Shown here piece by piece: positions 17,832 to 26,606 of a stretch of 64,000 nt of DNA (position 1 is the stretch's first letter; each line of letters opens with the position of its first letter). The DNA comes from Mariniblastus sp964414815 (GTDB lineage: Bacteria; Planctomycetota; Planctomycetia; Pirellulales; Pirellulaceae). The stretch lies in assembly GCA_964414815.1 (NCBI GenBank), contig CAYPXY010000004.1, positions 124,001 through 188,000 of the forward strand, read 5' to 3'. The position numbers and the translations under genes were made by a program. Below the pieces are notes generated by a model. The model worked only from the letters and a program-made list of their open reading frames with translations, had not been told where the DNA came from and did no database searches.

Positions 17832-20225
17832 CTAATTCTTGCTTAAAAACTGGTTCATTTCCTGAATCACATCGTTCAGGCTTTGCTTGAGCTTTTCCAA
17901 CCATTCGGTTGCACTGGACAGATCCTGATCCTTTCCGGCAGCCTCCAAGTGCAGCGTAAATTCGGCGGGTTGACGGCCGCCGAGATGGGTTAGTGCCCCC
18001 TTGAGAGCGTGTGCGTTGAGTCTCAGTTCCTTTGCATCTTGCTTCTTAATCGCCGATTCAATTGACTGAAGCATTCGTTGATGATCCTTGATGAATACTT
18101 CGATCAACTCGACCAGCAGCGACTGGTCGCCGCCGACGGTATCGAATGCATGCTGCCAATCCACATGATGAGCTTTCTTTCTTTCTCTCTTGGATGGCTC
18201 ACCCATGGATGAACGATGTCCGGTCAGCTTTTCAATCAGTTCAAACAGCTTGGCGGGTTGGATTGGTTTGGACAGGTACTCGTCCATTCCCGCTGAAAGA
18301 CATCGCATCCGATCTTCATGGCTGGCATGGGCAGTCAAGGCAACAATCGGCACCCAGACTCCAGCACGGTGTTGGATCTCGCGAAGGTGTTTACACGCTT
18401 CGTATCCATCCATCTCGGGCATCTGAATGTCGAGCAAAACCAGGTCATAGGATTGTTTCGGGTACAACTCCAAAGCCTTCACGCCTGTTTCAGCGATTGT
18501 CACATGGTGCCCGCCTTTTTCCAGCAGTCCTTTGGCCAATTTTTGATTGACCATATTGTCTTCGACGACCATCACTTGCAGTGGCCGCTGATCCCCTTCG
18601 CACGCGACCGTAGTTTGAGTACGAATCGCATCCTGTTTAGAAAAGCTCAACCCGCTCTGTTCGGGAAGCGGTACACCCTCCACCATCGCGACGCAATGAA
18701 ACTCAGCCAGAAACGAAAATCGGCTTCCCTTGCCCAACTCACTCTGGACCACCAGATTGCCTCCCATCAACTGCACCAACCGGGAGGCAATCGTCAGCCC
18801 CAGACCGGTGCCACCGTACTTCCGCGTGGTGGACGTATCAACTTGTTCAAACTCGGCAAAAATCAGATCCAACTTTTCGGCTGGAATGCCAATGCCCGTG
18901 TCCAGAATAATAAACTCCAGCGTTACTTTATCCTGATTCGCGTGGACCCGATGAACCTGGAGCTCGACTTTGCCTTCGTGAGTGAACTTGATCGCGTTTC
19001 CAATCAGATTGATGAGAACCTGTCGCAACCGGCCCAGGTCTCCGATAACCTGCTCGGGGACTTCGGGGGCAATGGATCCGATGAGTTCGATATTTTTACC
19101 GTGTGCGCGAATGGCAAGAGAACGCAACGTCTCGCCCATCGACTCACGAAACGCAAACCGCTGGTTGTCCAGCACCATTTTCCCGGATTCAATTTTTGAA
19201 AAATCCAGCACTTCGTTAATCAGCCTGAGCAGGGCATCGCTGGATGTTTGGATTAGTTCGAGGTATTCACGATGTTCCTTCTCACGGACACTGCCCAGCA
19301 GTAAATCCGTGATCCCGATGATGCCGTTGAGCGGCGTACGGATCTCGTGACTGATATTGGCCAGGAAATCTGATTTCGCGCGGCTTGCCGATTCCGCCAT
19401 TTCCTTGGCGTGCAGCAGTTCATGTTCCTGCTTTTTTCGAGCCGTCACATCCCAAAACATTCCCTGAATCCCGATCGGCTGACCATCGGCGTCGAAAACC
19501 GGAGATTTCAGCACTTCCACGTAGGTCATATCGTGACCTTTGGGGTGACTCTCCGTATCGTGGAACGCCTTTCCCGTGGCCAGCACCCAAGCGTCATCTC
19601 GACGATACTTTTCGGCCATTTCCGGAAACAGATCGAAGTCGGACTTACCGATCAACTGGTCGCGGGATTGCCCCAGTTCATCACAATATCGTTGGTTGAC
19701 AAATACAATCTTGCCATCGAGGTCTTTGTGAAAAACAAAAATCGGCAAACTCTCGACCAGATTGAGATAGACCGCCTCGGCTTCGTCAAGTTTTCGCTGA
19801 GCGTCCAGTTGGCGGGTCTGGTCACGGGCCAGCACGCCGATGAATTTTGGATGACCGCCGGCACCGCCGCAGAGGGTAAATCGAGCTTTGACCCAGACCC
19901 AATCCGCTTCTCCGCGATCAATCCGAAATTCGTGGTTGAAGGTCCCCGTCTGCGAGATCGCGCGGAGGCTTTGTAGCAACCCATCGCGCTCATCGGGATG
20001 AATCTGCTGAACCCAGTCGAGTTGACTCAGTAAACTGAGATCGGGTTGGTCCGACGGTTTCGCAACGTTGAACATCGCAGCAGCAGCCTGGTTGATATAA
20101 ACAATCTGAAACGTGTCCAGCGATGTCGCCCAAGCCAATTCGTTGGCCAACTCCAACAATGCGACTGCCATTTCCTGATCGGAAAATGAACTGGCAGTCG
20201 GTTGCGTGTTGCCATCGATGGTCAT
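17832..20225 (-). CDS. Hybrid sensor histidine kinase (PAS-PAS-HisKA-HATPase-REC-Hpt)
   Basis: A 797-residue soluble phosphorelay protein with no membrane segment. Order: PAS 1 (about 20-140), PAS 2 (about 150-265), HisKA with phospho-His293 in SHEIRTPLNG, HATPase (N box near 409, G boxes DTGIGIP and GGTGLGL), a receiver with phospho-Asp599 (LLDIQMPEMDGYEA) and Lys653, and an Hpt domain with His739 in NAHALKGAL. All relay steps up to the final response regulator are therefore in one chain, as in BarA/ArcB-like kinases. The signal is probably cytoplasmic, sensed by the PAS domains. The final response regulator is not in the window. Confidence 0.95.
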   Translation of the reverse strand: MTIDGNTQPTASSFSDQEMAVALLELANELAWATSLDTFQIVYINQAAAAMFNVAKPSDQPDLSLLSQLDWVQQIHPDERDGLLQSLRAISQTGTFNHEFRIDRGEADWVWVKARFTLCGGAGGHPKFIGVLARDQTRQLDAQRKLDEAEAVYLNLVESLPIFVFHKDLDGKIVFVNQRYCDELGQSRDQLIGKSDFDLFPEMAEKYRRDDAWVLATGKAFHDTESHPKGHDMTYVEVLKSPVFDADGQPIGIQGMFWDVTARKKQEHELLHAKEMAESASRAKSDFLANISHEIRTPLNGIIGITDLLLGSVREKEHREYLELIQTSSDALLRLINEVLDFSKIESGKMVLDNQRFAFRESMGETLRSLAIRAHGKNIELIGSIAPEVPEQVIGDLGRLRQVLINLIGNAIKFTHEGKVELQVHRVHANQDKVTLEFIILDTGIGIPAEKLDLIFAEFEQVDTSTTRKYGGTGLGLTIASRLVQLMGGNLVVQSELGKGSRFSFLAEFHCVAMVEGVPLPEQSGLSFSKQDAIRTQTTVACEGDQRPLQVMVVEDNMVNQKLAKGLLEKGGHHVTIAETGVKALELYPKQSYDLVLLDIQMPEMDGYEACKHLREIQHRAGVWVPIVALTAHASHEDRMRCLSAGMDEYLSKPIQPAKLFELIEKLTGHRSSMGEPSKRERKKAHHVDWQHAFDTVGGDQSLLVELIEVFIKDHQRMLQSIESAIKKQDAKELRLNAHALKGALTHLGGRQPAEFTLHLEAAGKDQDLSSATEWLEKLKQSLNDVIQEMNQFLSKN

Positions 20226-20238
20226 TGGATTTCAGACG

Positions 20239-20739
20239 CTACTTGACAGCGTCCACGGCTGCATCGTAATTCGGTTCCTGAGCAATTTCAGGAACCAGTT
20301 CTGTATAGGCAACCTGCCCGGCAGGATCAACGACAATAATCGCACGGCACAACAATCCCTTCAGCGGTCCGTCCACAATAGCGGTTCCATAGTCGTGCCC
20401 GAAATCGTCCGACCGGAATGCCGACAGCGAATCCACATGCTCGACTTGTTGGGCCTCGCAGAATCGCTTTTGGGCAAATGGCAGATCTTTTGATACATTG
20501 ACCACGACAGCGTTGGAGAGTTCGCCGATTCGCGAATTGAACGTTTTTGCCGACACCGCGCATACGGGGGTGTCGAGACTCGGAATGACGCTTAAAATAA
20601 CGGTTTTACCTGCATAATCTGCCAATGTTTTCTCGCTCAAGTCACCGGCAACCAATCGGAAATCGGGGGCTTTTGAGCCGACCGGTGGTAATTCGCCGGA
20701 CGTGTTGATGGGGTTGCCTTTGAGTGTAATTTGGGCCAT
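20239..20739 (-). CDS. tpx: Thiol peroxidase
   Basis: A 166-residue peroxiredoxin of the Tpx subfamily. The peroxidatic Cys lies in DTPVCAVSAKTFN and the resolving Cys in DLPFAQKRFCEAQ, the same spacing as the E. coli Cys61/Cys95 pair. It reduces hydrogen peroxide and alkyl peroxides with thioredoxin. It ends 13 bases upstream of the histidine kinase start, on the same strand, so the two could share a transcript. Confidence 0.95.
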   Translation of the reverse strand: MAQITLKGNPINTSGELPPVGSKAPDFRLVAGDLSEKTLADYAGKTVILSVIPSLDTPVCAVSAKTFNSRIGELSNAVVVNVSKDLPFAQKRFCEAQQVEHVDSLSAFRSDDFGHDYGTAIVDGPLKGLLCRAIIVVDPAGQVAYTELVPEIAQEPNYDAAVDAVK

Positions 20740-20770
20740 ATAAAGCTCCCTTGTGCTTGGGGGTTAAAGT

Positions 20771-21271
20771 CTAGTTTGATGGGTCTTCAGAATCGTCACT
20801 TCCATCGTTCATGTTAATATCCGGGATGGCATCGTCACTGAGATCGATCGTTTCGCCCTCGTATTCGAGCGTTGCTGAAGTTTTCTCAATCGTCATCTTA
20901 CCGGTCAAGGAGCTTCCTTCGTAGCTGAAGAGGCCTTCAATCTTGACGACACCTTCGCCACGAACCCCTTTGACCGGAAAATGAAATACGACACGTTCAT
21001 TGTTTTGTGTAACGTTCGTGGCTGCACTGACTGAAATCGGAGGGCCAAGCAGTTCCTTGACTTGGGGAGACTCCGCAATCAGTACTTCACACTCCGCCTG
21101 AAAATCAATCATCGGCTTATAGAACTTTAAATAGCCGAACAATCCTCCCGAAAGACAAAGAAGGGCCAGAAACCCTAAACACCCACAACCTGCAAAAAGC
21201 AGTCCTTTTTTGGAACTGCCTGTCGATGGTTGGTTGGGGAAGCCATGGGCAGGATATTGAACGTTGGACAT
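20771..21271 (-). CDS. Small membrane-anchored protein, Coa1-like
   Basis: About 166 residues from the ATG at 21271 (an upstream ATG at 21307 would add 12 residues). A Pro/Gly/Ser-rich cytoplasmic tail precedes one transmembrane segment with a Cys-rich start (FAGCGCLGFLALLCLSGGLF). The outer part (about 75-150) begins AECEVLIAESPQVKELLGPP and continues in beta strands ending in an acidic tail, a layout like the cytochrome-oxidase assembly Coa1 domain. That likeness is from pattern memory and the role is uncertain. It precedes tpx on the same strand. Confidence 0.6.
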   Translation of the reverse strand: MSNVQYPAHGFPNQPSTGSSKKGLLFAGCGCLGFLALLCLSGGLFGYLKFYKPMIDFQAECEVLIAESPQVKELLGPPISVSAATNVTQNNERVVFHFPVKGVRGEGVVKIEGLFSYEGSSLTGKMTIEKTSATLEYEGETIDLSDDAIPDINMNDGSDDSEDPSN

Positions 21272-21307
21272 ACAATGAAGATTAGGTTGGTTCGCACGTC
21301 CCGTCAT

Positions 21308-21632
21308 TCACTCGGTTGACTATGATCGAGATGACGAGGCGAAGTTGATGGACAGGATCAGTTTCATAATGACACGCAGGCTACATTGTCAAGTTTCGCT
21401 TTTTGGCAAAACTTCTCTTGGGGTAAAGCCTCATGTAGTCTAACGATTTCCAAGCGGTTTCGTCGAGACCTGAGTCGATAAAATGGGGACTTGAGATTGG
21501 CAAAGGCAGGGGAAATCGTAATTTTGTCGAAGTTGGAATCCGGTCTTGGCAATTTGTGAAGTTCTGTAATAATGGGGCGATTGAGAGGTGCCCTTGGTGG
21601 AACTCCAGCAGCATGATTTCTCATTTTAAAAG
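21308..21632. other. Intergenic stretch before tRNA-Ala, no gene recognised
   Basis: About 325 bases. An antisense reading frame through this stretch and the tRNA codes for the kind of sequence (SGSNRRPLQCHCSALPAE) that results from translating tRNA antisense, so I do not call it. No clear promoter hexamers were found in front of the tRNA. Confidence 0.5.
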
Positions 21633-21705
<73 letters not shown>

Positions 21706-21711
21706 CTCGAT

Positions 21712-21750
21712 AAAAACCGAGGTGAAATGAGTTTTCACGTCGGTTTTTTT
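21712..21750 (+). terminator. Rho-independent terminator of tRNA-Ala
   Basis: AAAAACCGA (21712-21720) pairs with TCGGTTTTT (21740-21748) and, after a one-base mismatch, GTGAAA pairs with TTTCAC around a 5-base loop. The stem ends in a run of seven T. Strong intrinsic terminator on the plus strand. Confidence 0.85.
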
Positions 21751-21860
21751 ATAGGCTGAGTTTCCGTTGGGTTCTCGTCGATAGTGTCTGCTGACTCGCT
21801 TGCCTACGATTCGATTGGTTTTTTTCGATTCCAATCCATCTTTAAGAGCAGAGATTCGTC

Positions 21861-23093
21861 TTGGCCAGCATACAGCAAGATTCCCAAACCGGGATTTATC
21901 GCATCCGTTTTCGCTTTGCAGATCGGGCCTACAACCGCTCTCTCAAAACGACCGATCTTAAGGCCGCTCGTACGGCCTTGGGGCGTGCCGAAGAAAACAT
22001 GCAACTCATTGAAAAGGGGCGGTTGGAAGTTCCACCAAACGCTGACCTTGCCAAGTTCATTATGAGTGACGGCAAGATCAACAGAAAGCCCGTTCTTTGC
22101 ACTTCGATCACTCTTGGAAAGCTCTTCGAATCCTACTTGGCTCAGCTTCCAGCCGGAACCAAAGAAGAGCTAACCATAGGGCTTGAAAAGACCCATATCA
22201 ACAACTTCAAGCGAATTCTGCCAACTTCAAAACTCGCCAACACGATCACAACCGCTGATCTTCAGCGATACGTCGAACGACGGTTGAATAAGACTCGGAA
22301 AGGCCGCAATCTCAGTCCAGAGACGGTAAAACGAGAAATGGCTACGTTCCGCTCCATCTTCAATTGGGCAAAAAGCCTTGGCTATGTCGAAGGGGAATCT
22401 CCAACGAATGGTCTGATAATCGGCAAGCCCGATGCTAAACCTCCTTTCATGACGATGATCGAGATCAATCGTCGAATCGAGCGAGGGGGAATCAGTGACA
22501 AAGAGCAGAATGAATTGTGGGAGTGCCTTTACCTGACAACGGACGAGGTCGCTGAGTTTCTGAAATTTGTAAAAGAACGGAATCGCTACCCGTTCATCTA
22601 CCCCATGCTCTACTTCATCGCGTTTACTGGAGTTCGTCGAAGCGAAATGATGCGATCACGGATCGATGATTTTAATTTTGAAAACCGGACGGTACTCGTG
22701 AGGGAAAAAAAACGGAGCAGAACGTGAGCGACTACCTATCGCCGAATTGACCTCGCTCATTCTCTCACCCAAGTGATGCAGGAGTGGTTTAGTATTCATC
22801 CGGGCGGGCAATACGCTTTGCGTATGCCGCCGATAAATGGAGACGTTCCCATACAACTCACCCCAGACCAAACTCGCGTTCAGTTCCGACGAACAGTGCA
22901 AAATAGCAAGTGGCAGAATGTGCGAGGCTACCATGTGCTTCGACATTCATTTGCTTCTAATCTAGCTTCCTTGGGAGCAGATCAACGGGTCATCGACGAG
23001 TTCATGGGGCACCAAACCGAGGCAATGCGGTCTCGATATCGCCATCTGCTCCCCTCAGTAAAGCGAAACGCAATTGACTTGCTCGATTCTTGA
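21861..23093 (+). pseudogene. int: Tyrosine recombinase (phage-type integrase), frameshifted
   Basis: Starts with TTG at 21861 (MASIQQDSQTGIYRIRFRF, the usual integrase N-terminal arm-binding start). A SAM-like core-binding region and the first catalytic Arg in FTGVRRSEM follow. The reading frame breaks after VREKK in a run of eight A at about 22706-22713 and stops at 22727. One frame over, the codons give GAERERLPIAELTSLIL, the expected beta-hairpin, until a stop near 22775; the original frame then continues with MQEWFSIHPGG, the box HVLRHSFAS, GHQ and the Tyr-bearing RYRHL to 23093. Two compensating indels about 60 bases apart thus interrupt the gene. It is the probable integration enzyme of the element beginning at tRNA-Ala. 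Confidence 0.8.
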
Positions 23094-23207
23094 GGTGGTC
23101 TTGGACAGGGTTCTTTTCTGTCAGTCCACAAGTTTACATCGAAACGGCCGCAACACTGAACCGCTCGTAGCAAGCCCATCGAAATTTGTTAACTCCCCAT
23201 CTCCTTA

Positions 23208-23260
23208 GCAGGCACGTTGCCTTGCCTGCGTTTCCACACCTGATGCACGATGAATCGTGC
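23208..23260. promoter_or_regulatory. Two dyad-symmetric sites upstream of the excisionase-like gene
   Basis: GCAGGCA (23208-23214) and TGCCTGC (23223-23229) form a 7-bp stem with an 8-base loop. A near-perfect palindrome GCACGATGAATCGTGC follows at 23245-23260. They lie in the 270-base gap between the integrase end and the HTH gene, where no protein gene was seen. Possible operator or recombination-directionality-factor binding site; function unproven. Confidence 0.4.
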
Positions 23261-23360
23261 CGAACGGCCGCCGAAAGGTCGTGCTGAACCGTGAAGTTCT
23301 CTGATTGGGAACAAATCGGGGAGACGCACGGCCTTACGGTCTTTATCAGGAGGAAAAGAA

Positions 23361-23645
23361 ATGCCAGAAGCAATCGGGGATTCAAGCCTAAGAATGGAAG
23401 AGCTTTGCCAACGGCTTGGCAAAATCGAATCTTTGCTGGAAGCCTTACAGACCCCAAAAAAGGAAAAACATTTTTACACCACCAAAGAAGCGGCAGAGCG
23501 GCTGGACTTGTCGAACTGGTACGTTCGGAAGCTCTGTGCTGACGGTGTAATTTTAGCCGAGAAACACCCAGAGAGCGGACGCTTTCTGATTTCGGCTGAT
23601 GAGATTAACCGGATTGAAACTCGAAGGGGAGCCCTCGACGAGTAG
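23361..23645 (+). CDS. Excisionase-type helix-turn-helix protein
   Basis: A 94-residue protein with a leading coiled-coil-like segment (MEELCQRLGKIESLLEAL) and then a winged-helix motif of the excisionase/MerR class: FYTTKEAAERLDLSNWYVRKLCADGV, followed by a wing with GRFLISADEINR (motif split here for brevity). AGGAGG lies 8 bases before the ATG, the strongest ribosome site in the window. Together with the integrase it forms the excision module of the element at tRNA-Ala. It might instead act as a repressor. Confidence 0.75.
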   Translation: MPEAIGDSSLRMEELCQRLGKIESLLEALQTPKKEKHFYTTKEAAERLDLSNWYVRKLCADGVILAEKHPESGRFLISADEINRIETRRGALDE

Positions 23646-23673
23646 CAATCCTATTTTGAAAAAGGAAAACGAC

Positions 23674-23943
23674 ATGACAAAGAAAGCAACGACAAAAAAT
23701 GAGGAACGAAATCGACCTGTCTTCGAATCGAAGATGCGGCAGATTCGGGCTTCAGTATTCAAGAACGAAGGTAAGGACGGGAAATCGTACTTCAATACTC
23801 AGCTCGTTCGTCGGTATCAGTCTGGCGACAACGAATGGGCGAATTCCAGTCATTTCACCGGATCGGCTGACCTTGTTTTAGCAAGGCAACTGATTGATGA
23901 GGTCTTGGCGTTTCTCCGTTCTCAAGGGGAAGGTGAGTCTTAG
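23674..23943 (+). CDS. Small conserved-looking protein of the mobile element
   Basis: An 89-residue protein starting at ATG 23674, preceded by AAAGGAAAA, 28 bases after the HTH gene. It is soluble and basic at the N-terminus (MTKKATTKNEERNRP); the middle (IRASVFKNEGKDGKSYFNTQLVRRYQ) looks like an antiparallel sheet and the end (VLARQLIDEVLAFLRSQ) a helix. The layout resembles a single-strand-DNA- or RNA-binding small protein, but I do not recognise it. Likely cotranscribed with the HTH gene. Confidence 0.6.
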   Translation: MTKKATTKNEERNRPVFESKMRQIRASVFKNEGKDGKSYFNTQLVRRYQSGDNEWANSSHFTGSADLVLARQLIDEVLAFLRSQGEGES

Positions 23944-23946
23944 ACC

Positions 23947-24084
23947 ATGCGTCAAAAAAAAGCGAGACTTGTTCCCAATCAGAGGACTGAGAATTCAGAC
24001 GAGAAAATGACTTTGCTAAGGCTGCGGATGTGGTGGGCATTGCTAATTTCGGCAACGCTGAACTGCTTTCAAATGCTCTCATAG
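23947..24084 (+). CDS. Possible 45-residue single-helix membrane protein
   Basis: ATG at 23947, three bases after the stop of the preceding gene. A basic hydrophilic start (MRQKKARLVPNQR) is followed by one hydrophobic segment (WWALLISATLNCFQML) and a stop. No separate ribosome site is visible except GGTGAG inside the upstream gene. Small size makes this uncertain; the close coupling is the only supporting evidence. Confidence 0.3.
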   Translation: MRQKKARLVPNQRTENSDEKMTLLRLRMWWALLISATLNCFQMLS

Positions 24085-24211
24085 GCGGACAAGTTTCGGG
24101 GGCGGCCTCTGGTCGCTCCCCGTTTCAAACAGGTCGCCAGTGTCCTTGTCAGGCCACTGTCACCCCGTTTGCTGTCGTCCCGCTTCCGCCGTCCACCCCC
24201 AAAACTTGGCT

Positions 24212-24253
24212 GATTTTTTTTCTGCTTGTCATTTGTGAAAGCAGAAAAAAATC
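24212..24253. terminator. Strong AT-rich hairpin, possibly a bidirectional terminator
   Basis: Arms GATTTTTTTTCTGCTT (24212-24227) and AAAGCAGAAAAAAATC (24238-24253) form a stem of about 15 bp with a 10-base loop. U-rich arms on either strand make it look like a terminator for both directions. It separates the excisionase cluster from the mobilization cluster. Confidence 0.5.
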
Positions 24254-24380
24254 ATCTGTTTATTTTCCGTGATCGGTTCTCCGGTCGTTGGCTTCAGAAC
24301 CTCAATCCGTTCCATCCAATCCCCGTCATCTTCAGCTTATTTTTTCGACGAATTTTACTTGACTTTTAATCACACCCAAT

Positions 24381-24472
24381 GCACTGAAGTGCTGTATACA
24401 GATGGTCGCTCAAACGACCGCCAACGCCCAAAATTTCCGACAATTACTCCGTGTACGATGCTGTATGCAGAC
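24381..24472. other. Palindrome cluster, candidate oriT/operator region
   Basis: In order: palindrome GCACTGAAGTGC (24381-24392), perfect palindrome CTGTATACAG (24393-24402), hairpin GGTCG-6-CGACC (24404-24419), and a second near-copy TGCTGTATGCAGA (from 24459) of TGCTGTATACAGA (from 24390). It occupies the non-coding stretch (24085-24564) just upstream of the accessory protein and relaxase genes, where MobF-family origins of transfer usually lie. No nic site was identified; it could instead be an autoregulatory operator. Confidence 0.4.
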
Positions 24473-24564
24473 GTAAACAAACGGTAAACTAATGAATACG
24501 TCATGCAGTATTCGCCGTGAAAACCGCCATTTTTGATGTTTACATTCGTTGCAAGGAGCCTCCA

Positions 24565-24909
24565 TTGGCCAATCGACCATTCTCCCTTCGGCTTAGCGAT
24601 GAACTGGTGAGCGAGATTCAGAAGCAGTACCCCGATTTTGGCGGTGCCGAGCAAGGCGGGGAGGGGATAAACTCCAAAGCACTTCGTAAAGTCATTGAAA
24701 GGGGATTGGAAAATGATCCCCAACAGGCGCTCGGCCATGAACTGGCCGAAATCCGCGAACAGCTTCGTGACATCCAACGCGAGATGGAATCAATCAACCG
24801 CAGCTTTTCGACCGTCCTCCAAGTCGTGCTACGCAACGCCGGAAAATTTGCTCCCACCGATGTCGAGGCTACAATAAGAAAACTGAAGGAGGGAGGTAAG
24901 CTGGTTTAA
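24565..24909 (+). CDS. Relaxosome accessory-type protein
   Basis: About 114 residues from a TTG at 24565 preceded by AAGGAG at an ideal distance (24553-24558); an upstream in-frame GTG at 24517 is possible but lacks a site. The start ANRPFSLRLSDELVSEIQK fits a short strand plus helix like a ribbon-helix-helix DNA binder; residues about 55-90 (LAEIREQLRDIQREMESINR) form a strong coiled coil. Its TAA overlaps the ATG of the relaxase (TAATG), so translation is coupled. By position it corresponds to TrwA-like accessory proteins that bind oriT, though sequence kinship is unproven. Confidence 0.55.
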   Translation: MANRPFSLRLSDELVSEIQKQYPDFGGAEQGGEGINSKALRKVIERGLENDPQQALGHELAEIREQLRDIQREMESINRSFSTVLQVVLRNAGKFAPTDVEATIRKLKEGGKLV

Positions 24910-25589
24910 TGGTTGCATCAATCGCCAAGATGGCCCAAGGGGCGGAACGATACTATGCTCGGTTGGCAAAGGAAGATTACTATCTGAATGGCGGCGAGCC
25001 TCCGGGCCGCTGGATCGGAGAGGCTGCAAGTCCTCTGGGACTGACGGGGACGGTCAATTCAAAAGAGCTTTCCAACGTGATCGCTGGCTTCGGATCGGAT
25101 GGAACAGCCCTCGTAAAAAATGCCGGTGCAAAAAATCGACAGGTCGGTTGGGATATGACCTTCTCGGCACCGAAGAGCGTTTCCGTGATTTGGGGCATCG
25201 CGGACGATGACCTCAGAAAGAAAATCGAACATTTGCACAATCAGGCAGTCGATACCGCGATTGATTATCTCCAGAAAAATTGCGTCTGGAGCAGAACCGG
25301 CCCCGGTGGGCGGGAATGGAAACGAGCAGAAGCGGTAGTCGCCGCTTTCAATCACGGAACAAGTCGAGACGCAGACCTTCAGCTTCATACCCACGCTTTA
25401 TTTACCAACGTGGGAGTTCGAGAGGATGGCAAAACCGGAACCATCGTCAGTAAAAAACTCTTCGAAAACAAAATGCTCTCCGGTGCCATCTATCGAAGTG
25501 CGCTGGCCGAATCGCTCAAGAACAGTCTGGGACTCGAAATTGAGGTAAGCGTACACCAGCACCATTTGCTGCTGGTCGGTGAAGCCTAG
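24909..25589 (+). pseudogene. MobF (TrwC/TraI-type) relaxase, N-terminal part only
   Basis: 226 residues remain of a protein normally of 900 or more. The N-terminal tyrosine region (GAERYYARLAKEDYY), the fold motif GWDMTFSAPKSVSVIWGI and the HUH metal site FNHGTSRDADLQLHTH are all intact, so the nicking domain is nearly complete. After LKNSLGLEIE, at about 25543, the sequence departs from the family and stops at 25589; the helicase part is missing. The break is followed by an IS630-type transposase start. The element therefore probably cannot transfer by itself now. A short functional relaxase domain is an unlikely alternative. Confidence 0.8.
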
Positions 25590-25754
25590 ACCCGAAACCA
25601 GGAAATAACCCGTCACCAAGAGCATGACTTGGTGAAATATTTTGGGAAAAATTCATCCCAGTTTGTGCATTTCCCCCATCTTCAGTTTCAAAAAGAGACC
25701 TTCCTTTGTTTGATTGACAAATTCTCAGGTCATCAACAAAAACAAAGGAAGATC

Positions 25755-25925
25755 ATGTCCGGCAAGGCAGCCAAGATTGTAGTCACTAAAAAGCAGAAAA
25801 CCGAACTCGAACATATTAAGCGATCCAGGACGGCGCAGCAACGTTGGATCGCACGTGCCAAGATCATTTTATTGTCGGCGGACGGAATGTTGAACTCAGA
25901 AATCAGTTCCCGGATCGGACTCGAT
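25755..25925 (+). mobile_element. IS630-family transposase remnant (N-terminal HTH)
   Basis: ATG at 25755 begins MSGKAAKIVVTKKQKTELE, then RSRTAQQRWIARAKIILLSADGMLNSEISSRIGL, the leading helix-turn-helix of IS630-type transposases (motif shown over two helices). After LDR the frame leaves the family, exactly where sequence from the convergent sulfide:quinone oxidoreductase gene begins. The DDE catalytic domain is absent. The left end of the insertion probably lies at about 25545, where the relaxase breaks; I could not delimit its inverted repeat. Confidence 0.7.
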
Positions 25926-26583
25926 CGCCCTTGCGGGCGATCACCCGTTCCAGTGTCTTTTTGTATTTCTCCACGGCAAAGATATTGGGTAGAGCAGAGG
26001 CAAAGACGATTTTTGATTTATCTCGGACACCCGCTTCGCGGAGCCGGTCGTCGGCCAGGTACATGATCTTCTGGGGAGCACCGCCGCACTTTACTGCACC
26101 GGATGGATTGGTAAAGATAGCGGTTCCTCCTTCTTGGAAATTGCGAATCGCGTCCCAAGTCGATTCTACTGTCTCGTAAGAATAGTTACTGCAAACACCT
26201 CCTTTACCCAGTGACTCTTTCAATCCAGGAATCTTGTTCCAATTGATTTGAAGTCCCGCTGATACGATAAGCCAGTCGTAGGTGATCTGCTTACCGTCAC
26301 GGGTTAGAACTGTATTCTGATCGGGAAGAAACTCCGTCGCCGCATCCCGAATCCAATTGACACCGGAGGGGATGAAGGAGGCTTCAGAACGTTCGGTCAC
26401 TTCTTTCCTTGCTAATCCAGCACCAACGAGCGTCCAGAGCGGTTGGTAGTAGTGCTTATCGGACGGTTCGATCAAGCCGACGTTGCGATCGTGCCCCCGC
26501 CGCTTCATCAAACGAGCCGCCACGGTAATTCCGGCGGTTCCACCGCCGATGATCAAGATTTGATGATGAAGTTTTTTTGGCAT
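25903..26583 (-). pseudogene. sqr: Sulfide:quinone oxidoreductase-like flavoprotein, C-terminally truncated
   Basis: 226 residues of a protein normally near 400. The FAD site IIGGGTAGITVAARL, the segment DKHYYQPLWTLVGAG and the Cys in AVKCGGAPQKI are typical of SQR, which oxidises sulfide to persulfide/polysulfide and passes electrons to quinone at the membrane. The chain ends shortly after AVEKYKKTLERVIARKG, where the sequence runs into the oppositely oriented IS630 remnant at about 25925. The C-terminal quinone-binding part and one redox Cys are lost. Gene neighbours (persulfide dioxygenase, rhodaneses, exporter) show it once headed, or ended, a sulfide-oxidation operon. Confidence 0.8.
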
Positions 26584-26606
26584 GGCGATGTTTTCCTAAA
26601 ATCGAA

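Noticed and set aside
24359..24400. TTGACT and TATACA as a promoter for the mobilization genes
   Set aside because: Spacing is 30 bases, far from the 17 expected, and TATACA is part of a perfect palindrome.
25398..25625. Minus-strand frame overlapping the relaxase
   Set aside because: Antisense of the HUH domain with no ribosome site; shadow of the real gene.
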